Assembly: GCA_002102555.1 (NCBI GenBank) | Contig: MCFL01000058.1 | Location: forward strand, 1 to 64,000 | Source: Catenaria anguillulae PL171 | Lineage: Eukaryota; Blastocladiomycota; Blastocladiomycetes; Blastocladiales; Catenariaceae | Direction of reading: 5' to 3' | Length of the DNA: 64,000 bases | In this document: positions 35,029 to 47,000 of the stretch, in pieces | Numbering within the stretch: position 1 is the first letter of the stretch | Layout of the letters: the number at the start of each line of letters is the position of its first letter | The notes under the pieces: generated by a model | Database searches by the model: none | What the model was told of the DNA's origin: nothing | The model's input: only the letters and a program-made list of their open reading frames with translations | Made by a program: the position numbers and the translations under genes

Positions 35029-35770
35029 TCTGGGACAATGCGACAGGGGGCAGGCAGTGAATGCTCGGATAGTTGGTGCTAAAGTGAGGCCATGCTGCAG
35101 AGCTGTCGTCTGTTCTTATGCGGGTGAGCTGCCAGTTACAATTAATAGATACCTATTTAACACGCATGTGGAGTCCGGTGCGATGTGGGAAACGAATGGA
35201 CGTGTCTTGATGTTGCTGGGGCGTTGACCTGACTCAGCGCGGCGAACATTGGCTAACCGCAAGGATCGGTTGTGCTTCAGCGAAACAAGATATATGTATC
35301 CAACAAAACACAAGGAAAGAGCCATCTCGGCGCACGCATCCTGATGAGGCGCAAACAGTAAGCCTTCATTAAATACATGCCTGATACTTCACTACCATCG
35401 GCGGGTGTGAACTGGTCGGTTTCTGAAGACCTTTTGGCACGACGTCGCATGTTTATGTGGCCACTGCGTTTGAATGCTTTCTGGATGACGAAGCAATGAA
35501 TGGATCCACAGACCACGAGGGTCGATGCTCCATGGTCATCGACATGAGCAGCGATTGCCGAGTGACTCACGGTATTCGCTTTCAGCTCAGTGGCGTTTGA
35601 CATGCAACAAAAGGGTGGAGGTAGTACGTCGCACGATAAAACTACTTTAAGTCTCGGTATTGATTAATACCACATCGCCATGCATTCTGCACAACAAACC
35701 CTTGGCAATTCACACCAACTGGCTCAATTTGCACTTCCCGCCAAACTGATTCTCCTCGCCTTCGCCGACA
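35029..35770. other. Divergent intergenic region, TspO-like / REV7
   Basis: Promoters of the TspO-like gene (-) and REV7 (+). No gene recognised. Confidence 0.4.
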
Positions 35771-36927
35771 ATGTCCTTCCAAGCGCCTACAACCGCGACA
35801 CAGCCCCTCCCATCGCAGGTGCTCAACAGCCTGTGCGACTTCTTGGCCGTTGCCTTCCACTCGCTGCTCCACGATCGCGGAATCTACCCGCCACACTTGT
35901 TCACGTCCGCGCAAATGTATTTGCTCGCTGTCAAAGCGTGCCGATCGCAGCCCGTCGTTTCATACATCCAGTCTGTCGTCGACACGGTCAAGCCGAGCCT
36001 GGGAAACGTTCGTAACGTCGTTGCGCATGTCGATTTTGAGACCCCGAGTAGAGACTCAATGCGCGAATTGGATCTTACATGTAGCGGACTGTTGATGCAC
36101 TTCATTTCGTCGTTTACCAACCCAAGAACCCGGCCGTCCCGCTAGAACTGTTCACGTTCAGCGTCACCAATGCACGGATACCGGCCGACGCAAAACGAGG
36201 CAGCAACTCCAGGTACTTTTACGCTGTTGTGCCGTCCCCAATGCATGTCAATTTTGGATGCTAAGTCGGAGCGTGTATTTATCCCTAGTGGGATCAGCGA
36301 CGATTCGACAACGGCCATCGAGGCGCATTTTCGTGGTGTTCTGACCAAGCTCTCAGCTTGCAAAGCGCCATCTTTCAAGCTCTCTCCCGGTGAATGTACG
36401 TCTGCCTCTCAATTTTTTCTTTTCTGATCCTCAGTAATCCAGCTCATCTGATGTCTCATTGCTCATGATCCAGATCCCACGTTCCGCATCATTGCTCACG
36501 CTGTCAACCGACAACCCGTCAACGCCGGCCAAGCGAGTATTGCTCCACTGGTAAGTGTACCAGTTCCCCGCTCTCTCACGTCTCGTCCCTTCAACTCCGT
36601 TCTTTCTCACTCACTGTTTGTCAATGTCTCCAGGGTAACGACTGGCTTCCAGCAACCAACGTGCCCGACATTCCCGATCTCGGCGACATGGAAATTGCCC
36701 AGTATGGGCTCCGCAAAGTGGTAGATCCCGTGTACACATTCAAGAGCCGAGGGCTCATCATTGTACGAAAGCAGTTTAGCGTACAATCACTCGCATTCCT
36801 TGTTGCGCATAGACAACTCACGCGCACGCACCCCGCATTCATTCTAGACAACCATGCACACAACCTACACTGCGGGCGAGTAAATGTCATGTGCCCACCC
36901 CTTGCCCCCTCCAATACATCCGTCTGA
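35771..36927 (+). CDS. REV7: HORMA-domain protein REV7 (MAD2L2-like)
   Basis: Accessory subunit of translesion DNA polymerase zeta; its HORMA domain clamps a Rev3 peptide. The start VLNSLCDFLAVAFHSLLHDR, then GIYPPHLF, SYIQSVVDTVKPSL and VRNVVAHVDFETPS parallels the REV7 N-terminus (LCEFLEVAVHLILYVREVYP). Later come PLELFTFSV, TTAIEAHFRGVLTKLSAC, and FRIIAHAVNRQP, the seat-belt approach strand. Introns: 36213-36288 (GTACTT...CCTAG), 36396-36473 (GTACGT...CCAG) and 36551-36634 (GTAAGT...CCAG). A further intron or one-base indel lies around 36055-36125, where GTAGAG...CCAAG would splice but leaves the frame off by one. The C-terminal stretch after GNDWLPATN is longer than in human REV7. The stop is 7 bp from the stop of the convergent asparagine-synthetase-like gene. 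Confidence 0.82.
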
Positions 36928-36934
36928 CCGTCTC

Positions 36935-38330
36935 TCAATCCCTGGCCGGCCACGCACCGCACACGACACAAAACTTTGTGTCACTTGTCTGCAATTGATA
37001 CTTGCACTCGCGACACGGATCCGAGCCGAACCGTTCGGGCAATGTTGCGCGCGTCCACGGACGCTGCTCGTCAGGGGTAGACGTGGACTGCGTCAAGTGA
37101 ATGCGCTCAAACGCGCTAAAGTACGCCAAGTGTTCGGCGTCACGGATCACAATATCGTAGGCGTGCTTGATGCGTTGGATTTCGGAAGTAAGTGAGCCAA
37201 AGGCGGTAGACGGTGTGTTGGCAGCGGCGGCGGCGAGGAGCGTTGGGAGCAAGGTGGTCCCCGATCCGACTTCGACTACCAAAGCAGGTACCCGGTGTGA
37301 GGTGATTCGAGTCGGCAATGCGGTGAATAAGCGAAGAGGAGGCAAAATGAAACGAACTGGGATCTTTGCGGCGCCATGACGAGTGAAAGTCGGGGAAGGC
37401 GGCGCGCAGAATGAACTTGCCGTGCTCGGCGCCATCGACCGTATTGATGAGCTCAGCCTGTGTGTGGTTTGACCGTGAGTTCACGCTTGCAGCCAAAAAT
37501 GAGCGGAATGGCGTGGCGAGGCAGCCTCGGTACCCTCTTGCAAGAAAGGGCGAAATCGACGACATCAGCGTCAAGAAAAGGTTGGACCACCTTGATTCCG
37601 AGGGCTCGACCTGGCTCGACGAGGAGGCGACGGGTTAATCAACTGTGAGCGATGGTACGGCCAAGTCCAACAACCTGCCAGTTCGCGTGTGCGAAAAAAA
37701 ACAACGCCTCCTACCCAACGGAACCGCGGCGAACCGCCAAATCGTGGTCAAGTGCCGAGTGTACTTGTGCAGGTCTTCCTCGCTCATGGATCGGACAAAG
37801 CTGTATCCTGCAAATAACTCGTCTGCCCCATCACCAGTCACGACCGTTTTGACTCCGCGAGCCTTGCACTCGAGCAGGGCTTTTGCGATAGCGAGCGAGT
37901 TACGGATTCTACACGGACAAGAGCATACCTATGTGTCAACCGACCTGGAGTGGGTGTTGTGTGTAGGTGAATGCTGAAGTGAACCGGACTCCATAGGGTC
38001 GAACGACCCGAGCACGCCAACTACGAAATCCAGCAAGTCCTGATCCCGAACCAGATCAATCGGCGAATCCATCGTAATGCACTGGTGGTGCATGCCCATG
38101 GATTGTGCAATGGCCTTTGCGTACGGCGCATCTGTTGCTTCCGGGGCGGCGAGCACGGTGACGGCCAGGCTGGGCTGTGTGTTGGGGTCAGCCGTTGGCC
38201 ATGCCTGTGCCAGGATGCAAGTGTCGAGGCCGCCAGAGAGTAGCATGGCGTCGGTCGGTCCGCAGCGGCGAATGGCCGAAAGGATGAGTGAGCGGATGGT
38301 TGAGATGCGAGCAGGGTCAATTGAATCCAT
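36935..38330 (-). CDS. Stand-alone asparagine-synthetase-domain protein
   Basis: Five exons read without a break: 37990-38330, 37715-37908, 37534-37610, 37358-37457 and 36935-37275, exactly 351 codons (350 aa). Motifs of the ATP-pyrophosphatase synthetase domain are all present: PP-loop MLLSGGLDTCILAQ (about residue 30), GSFDPMEIRNSLAIAKALLE, VVTGDGADELFAGYSF, VVQPFLDADVVDFA, AEHGKFILRAAF and WRRKDPIEVGSGT. There is no N-terminal Cys2 glutaminase domain, so it cannot be a normal glutamine-dependent asparagine synthetase. It may use ammonia or modify another carboxylate. The C-terminus CRECKYQLQTSDTKFCVVCG is a possible zinc ribbon. Introns 1 and 4 use the rare donors GTCCGG and GTTCGT. Convergent with REV7 at 7 bp. 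Confidence 0.85.
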
Positions 38331-38593
38331 GGCTGATGGGGATATTCACGCGAGCACGAGAGAGAATGCTCTATGCTCTTCACAAGATCTGGCAACAAGG
38401 TCATGCTGTCTGCTCACAAAAGAAAAAAAGATGGACAGGACAGAACAGGACACAGTGCATTTTGAATCCAACAGTGAGAGTATTTACACATAGCGGCAAG
38501 CGACATGCACCACACGGGAGACAAGAACGCAAGTGCAACCGGCTCGCCCAAAAAAAAGAGACCCGATGCGGGGATGCAACAAGGGAAGAGTAC

Positions 38594-39016
38594 TTAGTCG
38601 AAGAGACCGAAGCCCATGTCCTCATCCTCCTCCTCCTCCTCCTCGGGCTCCTCCTCGACGGGGGCGGCGGCGGCGGCGGCACCACCAGCAGCGGCACCGG
38701 CACCAGCGGCAGCGGGGCCAGCAGCGGCACCAGCGCCGATCTTGGAGAGAAGACCCATCACGTCCTGGCCGGCAAGAGCCTGCGAGAAGATCTTGGCCCA
38801 GATGGCTTCGACGGGGACACCGGCGGCCTTGGTGATGGCCGTGATCTTGTCAGCCTGTTTGGTTGGGATAGAGCGGAGAGCGGATAGGTGGCCATGTCAG
38901 ATCAATGTGCATGATTGAACGGATCGCTTAAGCGGAAGACCTGAACGTACGGTGATTTCGACACCAGCATCGGCGAGGATGAGGGCGGCGTAGACAGTGG
39001 CGAGCTCGTTCGACAT
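38594..39016 (-). CDS. RPP1: 60S acidic ribosomal protein P1
   Basis: Ribosomal stalk protein that recruits and activates elongation factors. Two exons, 38951-39016 and 38594-38854, total 109 codons (108 aa). [20 protein letters not shown] begins the helical dimerisation domain, which continues as [20 protein letters not shown] and [10 protein letters not shown]. An Ala/Gly hinge follows and the universal acidic tail ends EDMGFGLFD. The WAKIFSQAL segment and absence of an MRYVAAYLL start identify P1 rather than P2. The intron has a GTACGT donor and ends AACAG. It shares a 568 bp divergent promoter with COX4. Antisense open frames (poly-Ser, poly-Arg) over this gene are mirror images of its Ala/Glu repeats. 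Confidence 0.95.
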
Positions 39017-39584
39017 GGTGATGGGAACTTGACTTGAGAAGAAGAAAAAGCTTCGTAAGGTGTGTTTAAACCGAAAAAAATTGGTCGCCAAACGAATAGA
39101 GAGCGAACTAGCCGAATGGTGTGCTACAATACCACTGGCCACTCTTGCCAGTGTGCCACACCACACCACAACCATCGAGCAAAACCAAGTTTGCATGCGG
39201 GTGCACATCAGCTGTCACGTGCCCCGTTGCCTCATCCCGTTAAGGTGCGAGGGCCGCCGATCGACAAAGTTGAGCTTGAGAGGGATATTTTTTTTTGTTG
39301 CGGGAATTTGCGGCGATGCGATTGAAATGAGTGTGATGATCTCCACGACCGGATCGTTACCAATACTGCTCCACACGCCACCAGTCTCCGGCATCCATTA
39401 TTATACAATCCCGTATACCGTATGCATTGCTCATCTTGCCATTGACCCGGCGACGAACCCGAATCAATCGCCGGCCGCCCGCCCTCCTTGGCAGCGCTCC
39501 GTACTCGCCCGTCCGATTTGGCAGCTAATACCAACGGTCACCTTGTTTCCGTATCGCCCACAGATCAAAACGCAGCTGCCCACC
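39017..39584. promoter_or_regulatory. Divergent promoter, RPP1 / COX4
   Basis: 568 bp shared upstream region of RPP1 (-) and COX4 (+). A CCAAT box at 39360-39364, about 220 bp before the COX4 ATG, is a candidate HAP-complex site, which commonly controls respiratory genes in fungi. A T9 run lies near 39288. Confidence 0.4.
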
Positions 39585-40226
39585 ATGCTCGCCGCCCGCA
39601 TTGCCGCCCGTGCCTCCACCGCCGCCATCCGCCCCCGCATGGCCACCCGCGCCTGTTCGGTCGCTACCGTTCGCCTCGGTATGCCTGCTTTGGTTGTGTT
39701 GTTGGGATTGGGCAAGTGAAGCAGCTTGGACCTGACGCTCTTGTCGCCATCCCATTCCCGATTCATTTTTTTGAATTGAACAGGCGCCCATGGTCCCGCC
39801 GAGCCCTTTGTCGGCCCCGGCTCCAAGCCCGGCACCATCCCCACCGAACTCGAGCAATCCACGGGTCCCGAGCGCTTCGAGTACCTTCGCGAGCTCGAGG
39901 GCAAGGAGGCCTTTGACATGAAGCCGCTCGAGCCCACCCACATGGGTACCCCCGCACAGCCCATTGTTGTCCAGTCGGTTGAGGATGTTCGTTACGTTGG
40001 CTGCACTGGTACCGTTTTCTCCATTGGCATCCTCGTTGCTCTTGACGCCAAACTGACCCCCCCCCCCTATTGGTTCTACACCTTGACATTGACATTGATA
40101 GGTTTCCCCGTCGACTCCCACGATACCTTGTGGATCCGCGTCAACAAGGAGAAGGGCGTTGACCGTTGCCCCGAGTGCGGCTGCTGCTACCAGCTCAAGC
40201 GTGTCGACCCTCCCACGCACCACTAA
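39585..40226 (+). CDS. COX4: Cytochrome c oxidase subunit Vb (yeast Cox4)
   Basis: Nuclear-encoded zinc-binding subunit of mitochondrial complex IV. Three exons (39585-39678, 39784-40008, 40102-40226) total 148 codons (147 aa) with no frame break. The N-terminus MLAARIAARASTAAIRPRMA is an Arg/Ala-rich presequence. Core motifs: GPGSKPGTIPTELEQSTG, GPERFEYL, VGCTGFPVDSHDTLWIRV and the zinc site DRCPECGCCYQL. Introns start GTATGC and GTACCG; the second holds a C-rich tract. Family length and motif order match the Vb/Cox4 family well. Confidence 0.95.
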
Positions 40227-41441
40227 CCTGTGTCAAGGCGACTCGTTGACACGGTTGTTGACTGATTGGCCTTCATTTTCTTGTCGTGCTTGATTTGTCT
40301 GCAAGCTTACTGCCCTGCCCTACCCCACAATACTCTTAACCTGCGCAAGGCATCCGATTATTTTGACCTTGTTGTCTCCTCTTCTCTTCTTACCTTACCT
40401 TTATTGATACAGGACTTTTGTTGATTTTTTTGCTTGCTCGGTATTCTCTTTGACAATCTCACCGATCGAGCCTGCTTGAATTGCTATCCTCATCTCGGTC
40501 ATTCAGGTATGATAACCCAACGGTTTCGACAGGGGAGAAATTGCATGCTGTGAAGCGTTAACTTTCTCAGTGAAATTCTGTTCTGTGAAGGCGACACATT
40601 CTCCAAGTGGCGGCATGCAAATGCCACAATGTTATGTCCCCGGGACGAAGCAACTACCAACACGTGTATCGATCAATGACAAAGAGACGGACCACAAGAC
40701 AGATTCAAACGGGAAATGTATACGTATAGACGAGACCAAACTGAAGACGATGAGGCAAATCAACAAACGAGGACGAGAGCGGGCAACCACTTGCGGTGGT
40801 GCGAATCCAGGGCGGGTAGAATAAAAAAAGGGTTGGTGCAGCAGGCAAACAATCAAAGTGTACGGCAAGGTAACGAAACAAAGTACAAACAAAATCAACA
40901 AGTAGACACTGAAGAAAAACAAGAGCCAAGAAAAAAAAAAAAGTGAGACATGGACGCGGGCCCTTGGCTTTCGAGACCGCGGGCGGCTCAAGGGGCTGCA
41001 TACCGTCGCGCACGAAAGTAAAAGGGTAGGGGAATGTCCGAAGTCTCCACAAGGTCGCAGGCAAAGGTTCAGGGGGGGGGGGGGGGGGGGGGAATACTGA
41101 GGACCAACGCGCGACATTGCCATTGGGACTTGAATATAGGGATGTGGCGGAAGCGGGGCAAAACAAAAGAGGACACGGGGACCAAAGTGCATAGTTTTGG
41201 ACAAAGCGAGGGTTGGGGGAAAACGGATGTCGCGAATGAGGCAAGGAAACAAACTAGAGGTAGAACCAAGTTGGGTGGGGGAAGGGGCAAGAGGAAAAAA
41301 GAAGGAGAGGCAAGGGAAAGAAAAACAGCCGCCGCACAGCGTGCGACTTGCCAACATACACACAAGAGCAATGGATCGACAACTATCGGGCAACTAGTTC
41401 AAATGAATCGCACCCATCCCCCTTGCGGCTTGGGTCGGCAA
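40227..41441. other. Convergent intergenic region with G21 tract
   Basis: 3' flanks of COX4 (+) and G-beta (-). The interval 40640-41400 is purine-rich on the plus strand over long stretches and contains a 21-base G run. No gene recognised. Confidence 0.5.
41072..41092 (+). repeat. Homopolymer of 21 G
   Basis: Uninterrupted G run within a purine-rich strand, lying about 350 bp past the G-beta stop (C run on that gene's sense strand). Capable of quadruplex formation in principle; its length is also the kind of place where sequencing counts are unreliable. Confidence 0.85.
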
Positions 41442-42573
41442 TTATGCCCAAACCTTGAGCAAGGAATCCCACGAGCCTGTGCACAGCGCCATACCGTCCG
41501 ACGAGACACCCAAGCACGAAACACGGTTGTCGTGTGCGGCCAAGACACCAACGCGCTCGCCCTTGAGTGTGTCCCACACGTTGCAGTTGAAGTCGTCGTA
41601 TCCGGCAAACAACAAGCGGCCCGACACCGAGAAGGACACGGACGTGATACCACACAAGATGTTGTCGTGTGTGTACTGGTTGAGCTCGCGGTCGGCGCGC
41701 AGGTCAAACAAGCGGCAGCTTGCGTCGTCGGATCCGGTTCCAAACGCGTCGCCGTTGGGGAAGAAAGCCACGGCATTGATATCCGACTCGTGACCCGTAA
41801 ATGTTTGTACACAGCGGCCCGTCCGAATGTCCCATACCTTGGCCGAGGCATCGCAAGCGCCGGAAACGAAAATGTTCTTGTCCGGTGACAGCGACAGCGA
41901 CATGACGTCGCCCGTGTGGTCCGTGAACTCCAATGTCTTCATGCCCGCGTCAATGTCCCAGAGCATGCACGACATGTCACCAGACGAAGTGATGATTTGG
42001 CGATCCGACAAGAACCGGCAGCACGACAAGTAACCCGTGTGTGCCGACAATTCGCGCGCCACCTTGACGTTGCCCTCCTTGGTCTTGAGGTTGTAAATCG
42101 AGCACAAGTTGTCCAAACCACCGCATGCCACCAGGTTCCCTGATGGCGCGTACGCACATGTCATGACCCACGATGACCGGAGCGGAATGGCATGCACCTT
42201 GTTCGTCGTGTACGCGTCCCACACAATGAGCTTACCGTCTTGTGAGGCAGAAACCAAGTGGCGCTTGTCTTGAGCCCAGTGCATGGCGTAAATCTTGGCC
42301 AAATGGCCCTTGAGCGTCCGGCGCACGCGCATCATGATCCTTGGGAGCGGTTCAAGTTCGGCGGCCACGGCCTTGACTAAAAAGTGGGGAAAGGGACAAC
42401 AAAAAGTAAAGAAAAAACAGTGGGTGAGTTGGGCAGTCCAAAGAACCTAATCGAGACTGGAAAGGAAACGTACGCGTTGTGTCGGCCAGCGCCTCCTTCT
42501 TCTGCTTGATCTTTTCCTTGAGGGCCTCGGCCTCCTTGCGCGCAGCGTTGATGCGTTCGGCGATATCACCCAT
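41442..42573 (-). CDS. Heterotrimeric G-protein beta subunit
   Basis: Seven-bladed WD40 propeller of G-protein signalling at the plasma membrane. Exon 1 codes [20 protein letters not shown] and [13 protein letters not shown], the N-terminal coiled coil that pairs with G-gamma. After one intron (about 42378-42471, GTACGT...TTTTAG) come [12 protein letters not shown] and [16 protein letters not shown], then all repeats: [91 protein letters not shown] and [13 protein letters not shown] at the C-terminus. The length (about 342 residues) and the terminal [10 protein letters not shown] are diagnostic of true G-beta, not RACK1. No frame break. Confidence 0.96.
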
Positions 42574-44063
42574 GTTGGAGAATCCAGCGAGAGTAGAGGG
42601 AAAGGTGGTGGTACGGTGACAAAGACTGTCGATGGTCGGATGGGCCGGTCAGCGTTTGATGAAACGGGGCCGGATCTATGTTGCTTTATTCCAGCTCGAG
42701 ATCAATGGCGAGTCGGAATTGGTTGAGGGCCACGGATGGTTTCGCGAGGATCAAGGGCGTGTTCGCGCAAAGTGTGCGAACGTTGATGGCGAGTGAGCAC
42801 GGGGGATGGACGTTGGTTTGGGTGGTTGGTTGGTTGAATGGCCGAGTCCGTGTTCCGTTGGTGAGGTGCGAACGTTGGGCGAGCGTATCGTGTGATCGAA
42901 TGTGTTGTCGACGACACTGGGCGGGCAGCGCAGGCAGAATGCGTGAGGTTGGTGCGTAGCGTTGCGATGAGTTGCCAAGAGTGCTGCGTCGTGAAAAAAA
43001 GTCTAGGCGTTGGAGGATGGATTGATGGTATCGCGCGAATTCAAGCAAGTGCCCAAAGAAGTGCAGAGAGAATAGACAATTGGATTTTTCTTTCGATGGA
43101 CGGCTCACGATGATGACGTTGACCGCGGCGTGTGAACTGAGCAGAGCAAGGGGGGAAAAAAATGAGGGGGCGCCCAAAGTGTTGAGAGCGTTGACGGCGC
43201 ACTTACACCAAGGCAGGTCAGAGCGGATCGCGAACAGGGGCCGAGATTGCAGAGAGTGGGGGATCGGGCGGGTTGCGCAGAGTATCCGTGGTCAAGGCAA
43301 AGATACGAGGACAGACTGTGCAGTAGTGTCGTGGTGCAATTTTTTTTTTTTTTTCTTGATAGGTCATCGGGATCGGGGATGAAATTGTGGGCGGCACGTC
43401 AGCCGCAGACCACCAATAACAACATGAAATTGAGCTGGACGCGCTTTTCGCATGCACTTACGGAATGGACTCTTGAGTCTGAATCCAGCCAAGGCCACAC
43501 AGAGGAACTGTTAATTGAATAATTGAGGTTAAGAAGAGCGTAATGACCTCTCATGCAACGTTACACTTGATTCCAATATGTTCAGTAAATATACTTTACA
43601 TCCAAGGGCTCACAAGGCGCTGAGGTCGTTCAGCACAGTGGCTGTGTAGCAAATCCGCTCGAAGGCACTGGATCTTGATTGTCGCCCCGGTTCAGACCTC
43701 GGGCTGCTGTACCACGCTGTAATTTGTTGTTCTTTGAGGGGTACGTTCCATGTCCAACGAGCCTATGTACCAAAAGGAACATTAAAAAAACCCGACCCCA
43801 CTCGACTCCCTTCCTCAATCACTTGCAAACACGGAAGCTCACACATTTTCCACAGAGGCTATTTCAATGATCTGGAGGTAAGTATGAGGGCGGCGGCGCA
43901 TCCATCCATATCCGCCAGCCGAGATGGCGGACCTGTCATCGTCACCGACAAAATAGCCTATCTTTTCCTCATGAAATGTCCGAATGGAAGCGAATTGTTG
44001 AACAGAACGTATTGCATGCACAATAGCCAACGACGATACTTGACACAACGAATGAGACACACA
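42574..44063. other. Intergenic region upstream of G-beta
   Basis: Promoter of G-beta and 3' flank of the TMC gene, both minus strand. A T16 run lies near 43340. Open frames on either strand carry no recognisable domain. Confidence 0.4.
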
Positions 44064-47000
44064 TCAAGTCTTGACTCCATAAAACCGAATTAAAGCCTTC
44101 TTGTCCTCGCGCTCTTCCTTGATCTCCTTCTCCAGTTCGAGCAACCTCAAGTTCCTCCTTCTTGCGACGGCCAGCAAAAAGTAGACCCAGACTGCAAACG
44201 CCGCCAAGATGGGCCCAATGACCATGATGGAGCCCAGCAAGTTGAGCACGCCCTTGCCAGCCTCGTCTCGCATCAGCGCGATCGACTTTGGAATCACCGT
44301 GAATGCGCCCTCGCCCTTGGCAAATGAAATGGTGTTTTCGGCTATTTGCCGGTATGGGCCGCAGCGACTCGATGGCGTCAAAATGGCCACAGCAAACAAG
44401 ATAGGGGCCGCCGTCAGAACGAGCGTGAGCAGCATGAACATGAGGAACCAAATCACCTGAGAGTATGTGTTGAAAATTCGCCTTGGGGGTTGCGCAAACG
44501 ACACAACCGTGTATCGCTTGACATAAAATATGATTGTGGTTGTGGCAATGGAAAACACGGTCATGGCTGGTGCATATGTGCTGCCAATCCAAATGATGGC
44601 TTGGCGATAAACGAGCTCGAGAATATTGGAGGTGATGTCGAACTCGAATGCTCCCCAAATTTTTTTGGTGAGCATGGCAGAAAAGACGGTCGAGACACTC
44701 GTGATTCCAACATCGAGCCAAAGGAGCGAGTAGAATCGCATGGCGATTTCGTGTTCCCAGCACATGACATTTGGGTCGTTCACCTGTGTGGGTGGGTGTG
44801 GAGGGTCATATAGGTTATTGTGAACAAAACGGCAACTTCGAGAAGGGAACTTGTGTCCTAAAGTCATGTAAACTGACTGGCGCACCTTGGGGTACATGGA
44901 AAACAACATGAGGTAGACGGAGGCAATCTTGATCATGTACGACCGAGCCAACGTGGCCCGTGTTTCCCATTGTGGGTCGGAATACTGTTCAAACTTTGCA
45001 ATCATGGCAAACAAGGACGGCAGCACCGCATTTGAAATCGACACGACATAGGGTGGGAACGGCGTCGTTTGTGTTGGCGTGAGACATCGCACCGCGTTCG
45101 GCGACAAGTTTTGCGACAAGACATCAGACACGTTGAAGAAAAAGGTGTTGACAGTTGATGTGCAGAGCGTGACCGAGTCGTAAATGAAGAGGCCGGCAAG
45201 TGCGAGCAGACCAAAGGAAATGAGGTTGGTCACGATGCGAATCAAAACGAGTTTGGCGAGCGACCGCCCCTCCATTTGTGTAATGCGTGCCTTGACTTCG
45301 GATTGGGAAATGGCCATCTTGAAGAGCGTAGAGATGGCAAACACTTGGTTTTGAATCATTTCTTCCTTGTCGACTGCATGGCTCCATGTACTGAAAGCGA
45401 TGATGGCGAATGGATACACATCGTCCTGGCTTGCAAGGCCGGCCGTGTTGACGTACTCTGACTTCATCCTGTGGGAATCAACGATTTTCACAGTAAGCAC
45501 TGTGGAAATGTGAAGACTAGGCAATCGGGAAAGGCATAATTGCGCACCGTCGCAGGATCATGACAAAGCTGATAATAATCGACGAAAAGATGGTGAAAAT
45601 GTAGGCCAAGTCCATGCGGTACGTCCCACGCAGCGCCGAAGGCAGCAAGCCTGAGTAGAAAATGGGCGAATACTCTGCCCACCCGTCACCATTGAAAAAC
45701 TTTTGCACATTGTCTGCGAACGTCGACGACAACTTGGTGTTTATGAACCTTCCCCACGGCATGCCGGCCGGCTGCGTCATGTTGTAATACGGATCGCCCA
45801 TGGAAATAATGGCCTCGGCCAGAACGACCGACACCCATAACGTCGCCAGCAAGAAGTTCATGATCAAAATGGCCTTGGCGAGTCGAAAGTAGCTGCCCAC
45901 ACCGGTTCCAAAGCGCCCCTCAATCAATTTGAGTGTGCCGGAAAACAAGGACAAAAAGCCGTCGCGACGACGGGCCACGATCTTGGACATGTTGCGTTTA
46001 AACTTGAGCCATTTGCGACCAACGCAGCCCAAGTTTCGGTTTTCCTTTTGAATCTGCAATCGCTTCGCACGCTTCTTGTCCATAGCGGTTCATCTTGGTC
46101 CTCGTCGGCTTCGTTCGAGTTGACTGAGGTTGCCTTGGCAGACTTGAGCGACCGCAACGACTTGATGGACTTGTAATGATCTGCCTTGGAGAGCGTAGTT
46201 GTTGACCTGACTGTATTACCCTTGCCCTCGTACTGGTCCTTGAGCTTTTCGCGGTACGTATCCGTGTTCCTACCGCCAGCCCCGCTTTCATCGTCGGCAC
46301 CTTGCACATCCGGTCTGTCCGCATTGACTGCCTTGGACAAGACACGCACGCGTTGCGGGTCGGTGGTCGCCAACAAGGCTGCTTCCGCCGCAGCCACAGC
46401 CTCGGGCGACAAGTTGGGAGCTTTTCCCTTGTTGGACTTGATGGTGTTGGATCGATTGCGGCTAGGCGGCCCTTGCTCGGACCGAAACTTCATGTTGTAG
46501 GCCGAGATTTTGCTGGCCACGGATCCTGATCTACCGCGATGAAATGCATCTGTCGCCCCGCCACCATCGGGCGTGAGCCCGCCTTGAACAGGCAACGGCC
46601 GACGAGCACCGCCTCCGCTCGCGTTGCATACGCCTAACCCAGCTGTCGCGCTCGACTCGGGGTCGCCCCCCGACACGTGGCTCAGGCTGCTTTCGAGGCG
46701 GATATTGGCATCGGATCGGTTGGACGAGGTCATGCTCGCATTGCTCGCGCTCCGCTGAGATCGCGAGTCTTTGCTCGCGGAAACCGTCAAGCCAGGAGGT
46801 TCAATCACGATTTGGTGTTGCACATTTTTGGCCGAGTCATCGATTTTCGGGTCAGACGAGCTGATTTCTTGCAAGATTGGGAGCGGCACGACCGGCTGGC
46901 CGGCACCGACAACAATTTGGTCATCATCGGACTCTTCGTCAAGGACCGAAACCTCGATTTCGGTTGTCTGCGGAGAAAGCCGTTGGACGCGTGCGTCGGT

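Noticed and set aside
36213-36288. Frameshift in REV7 at about 36258
   Set aside because: Explained by a proper GTACTT...CCTAG intron of 76 nt that restores frame as SGISDDSTT.
37276-37989. Multiple frameshifts in the asparagine-synthetase-like gene
   Set aside because: All frame changes are accounted for by four introns; the spliced length is exactly 351 codons.
38533-38918. Poly-Ser and Arg/Pro-rich plus-strand frames
   Set aside because: Antisense of the Ala/Glu repeats in RPP1, whose spliced frame is perfect.
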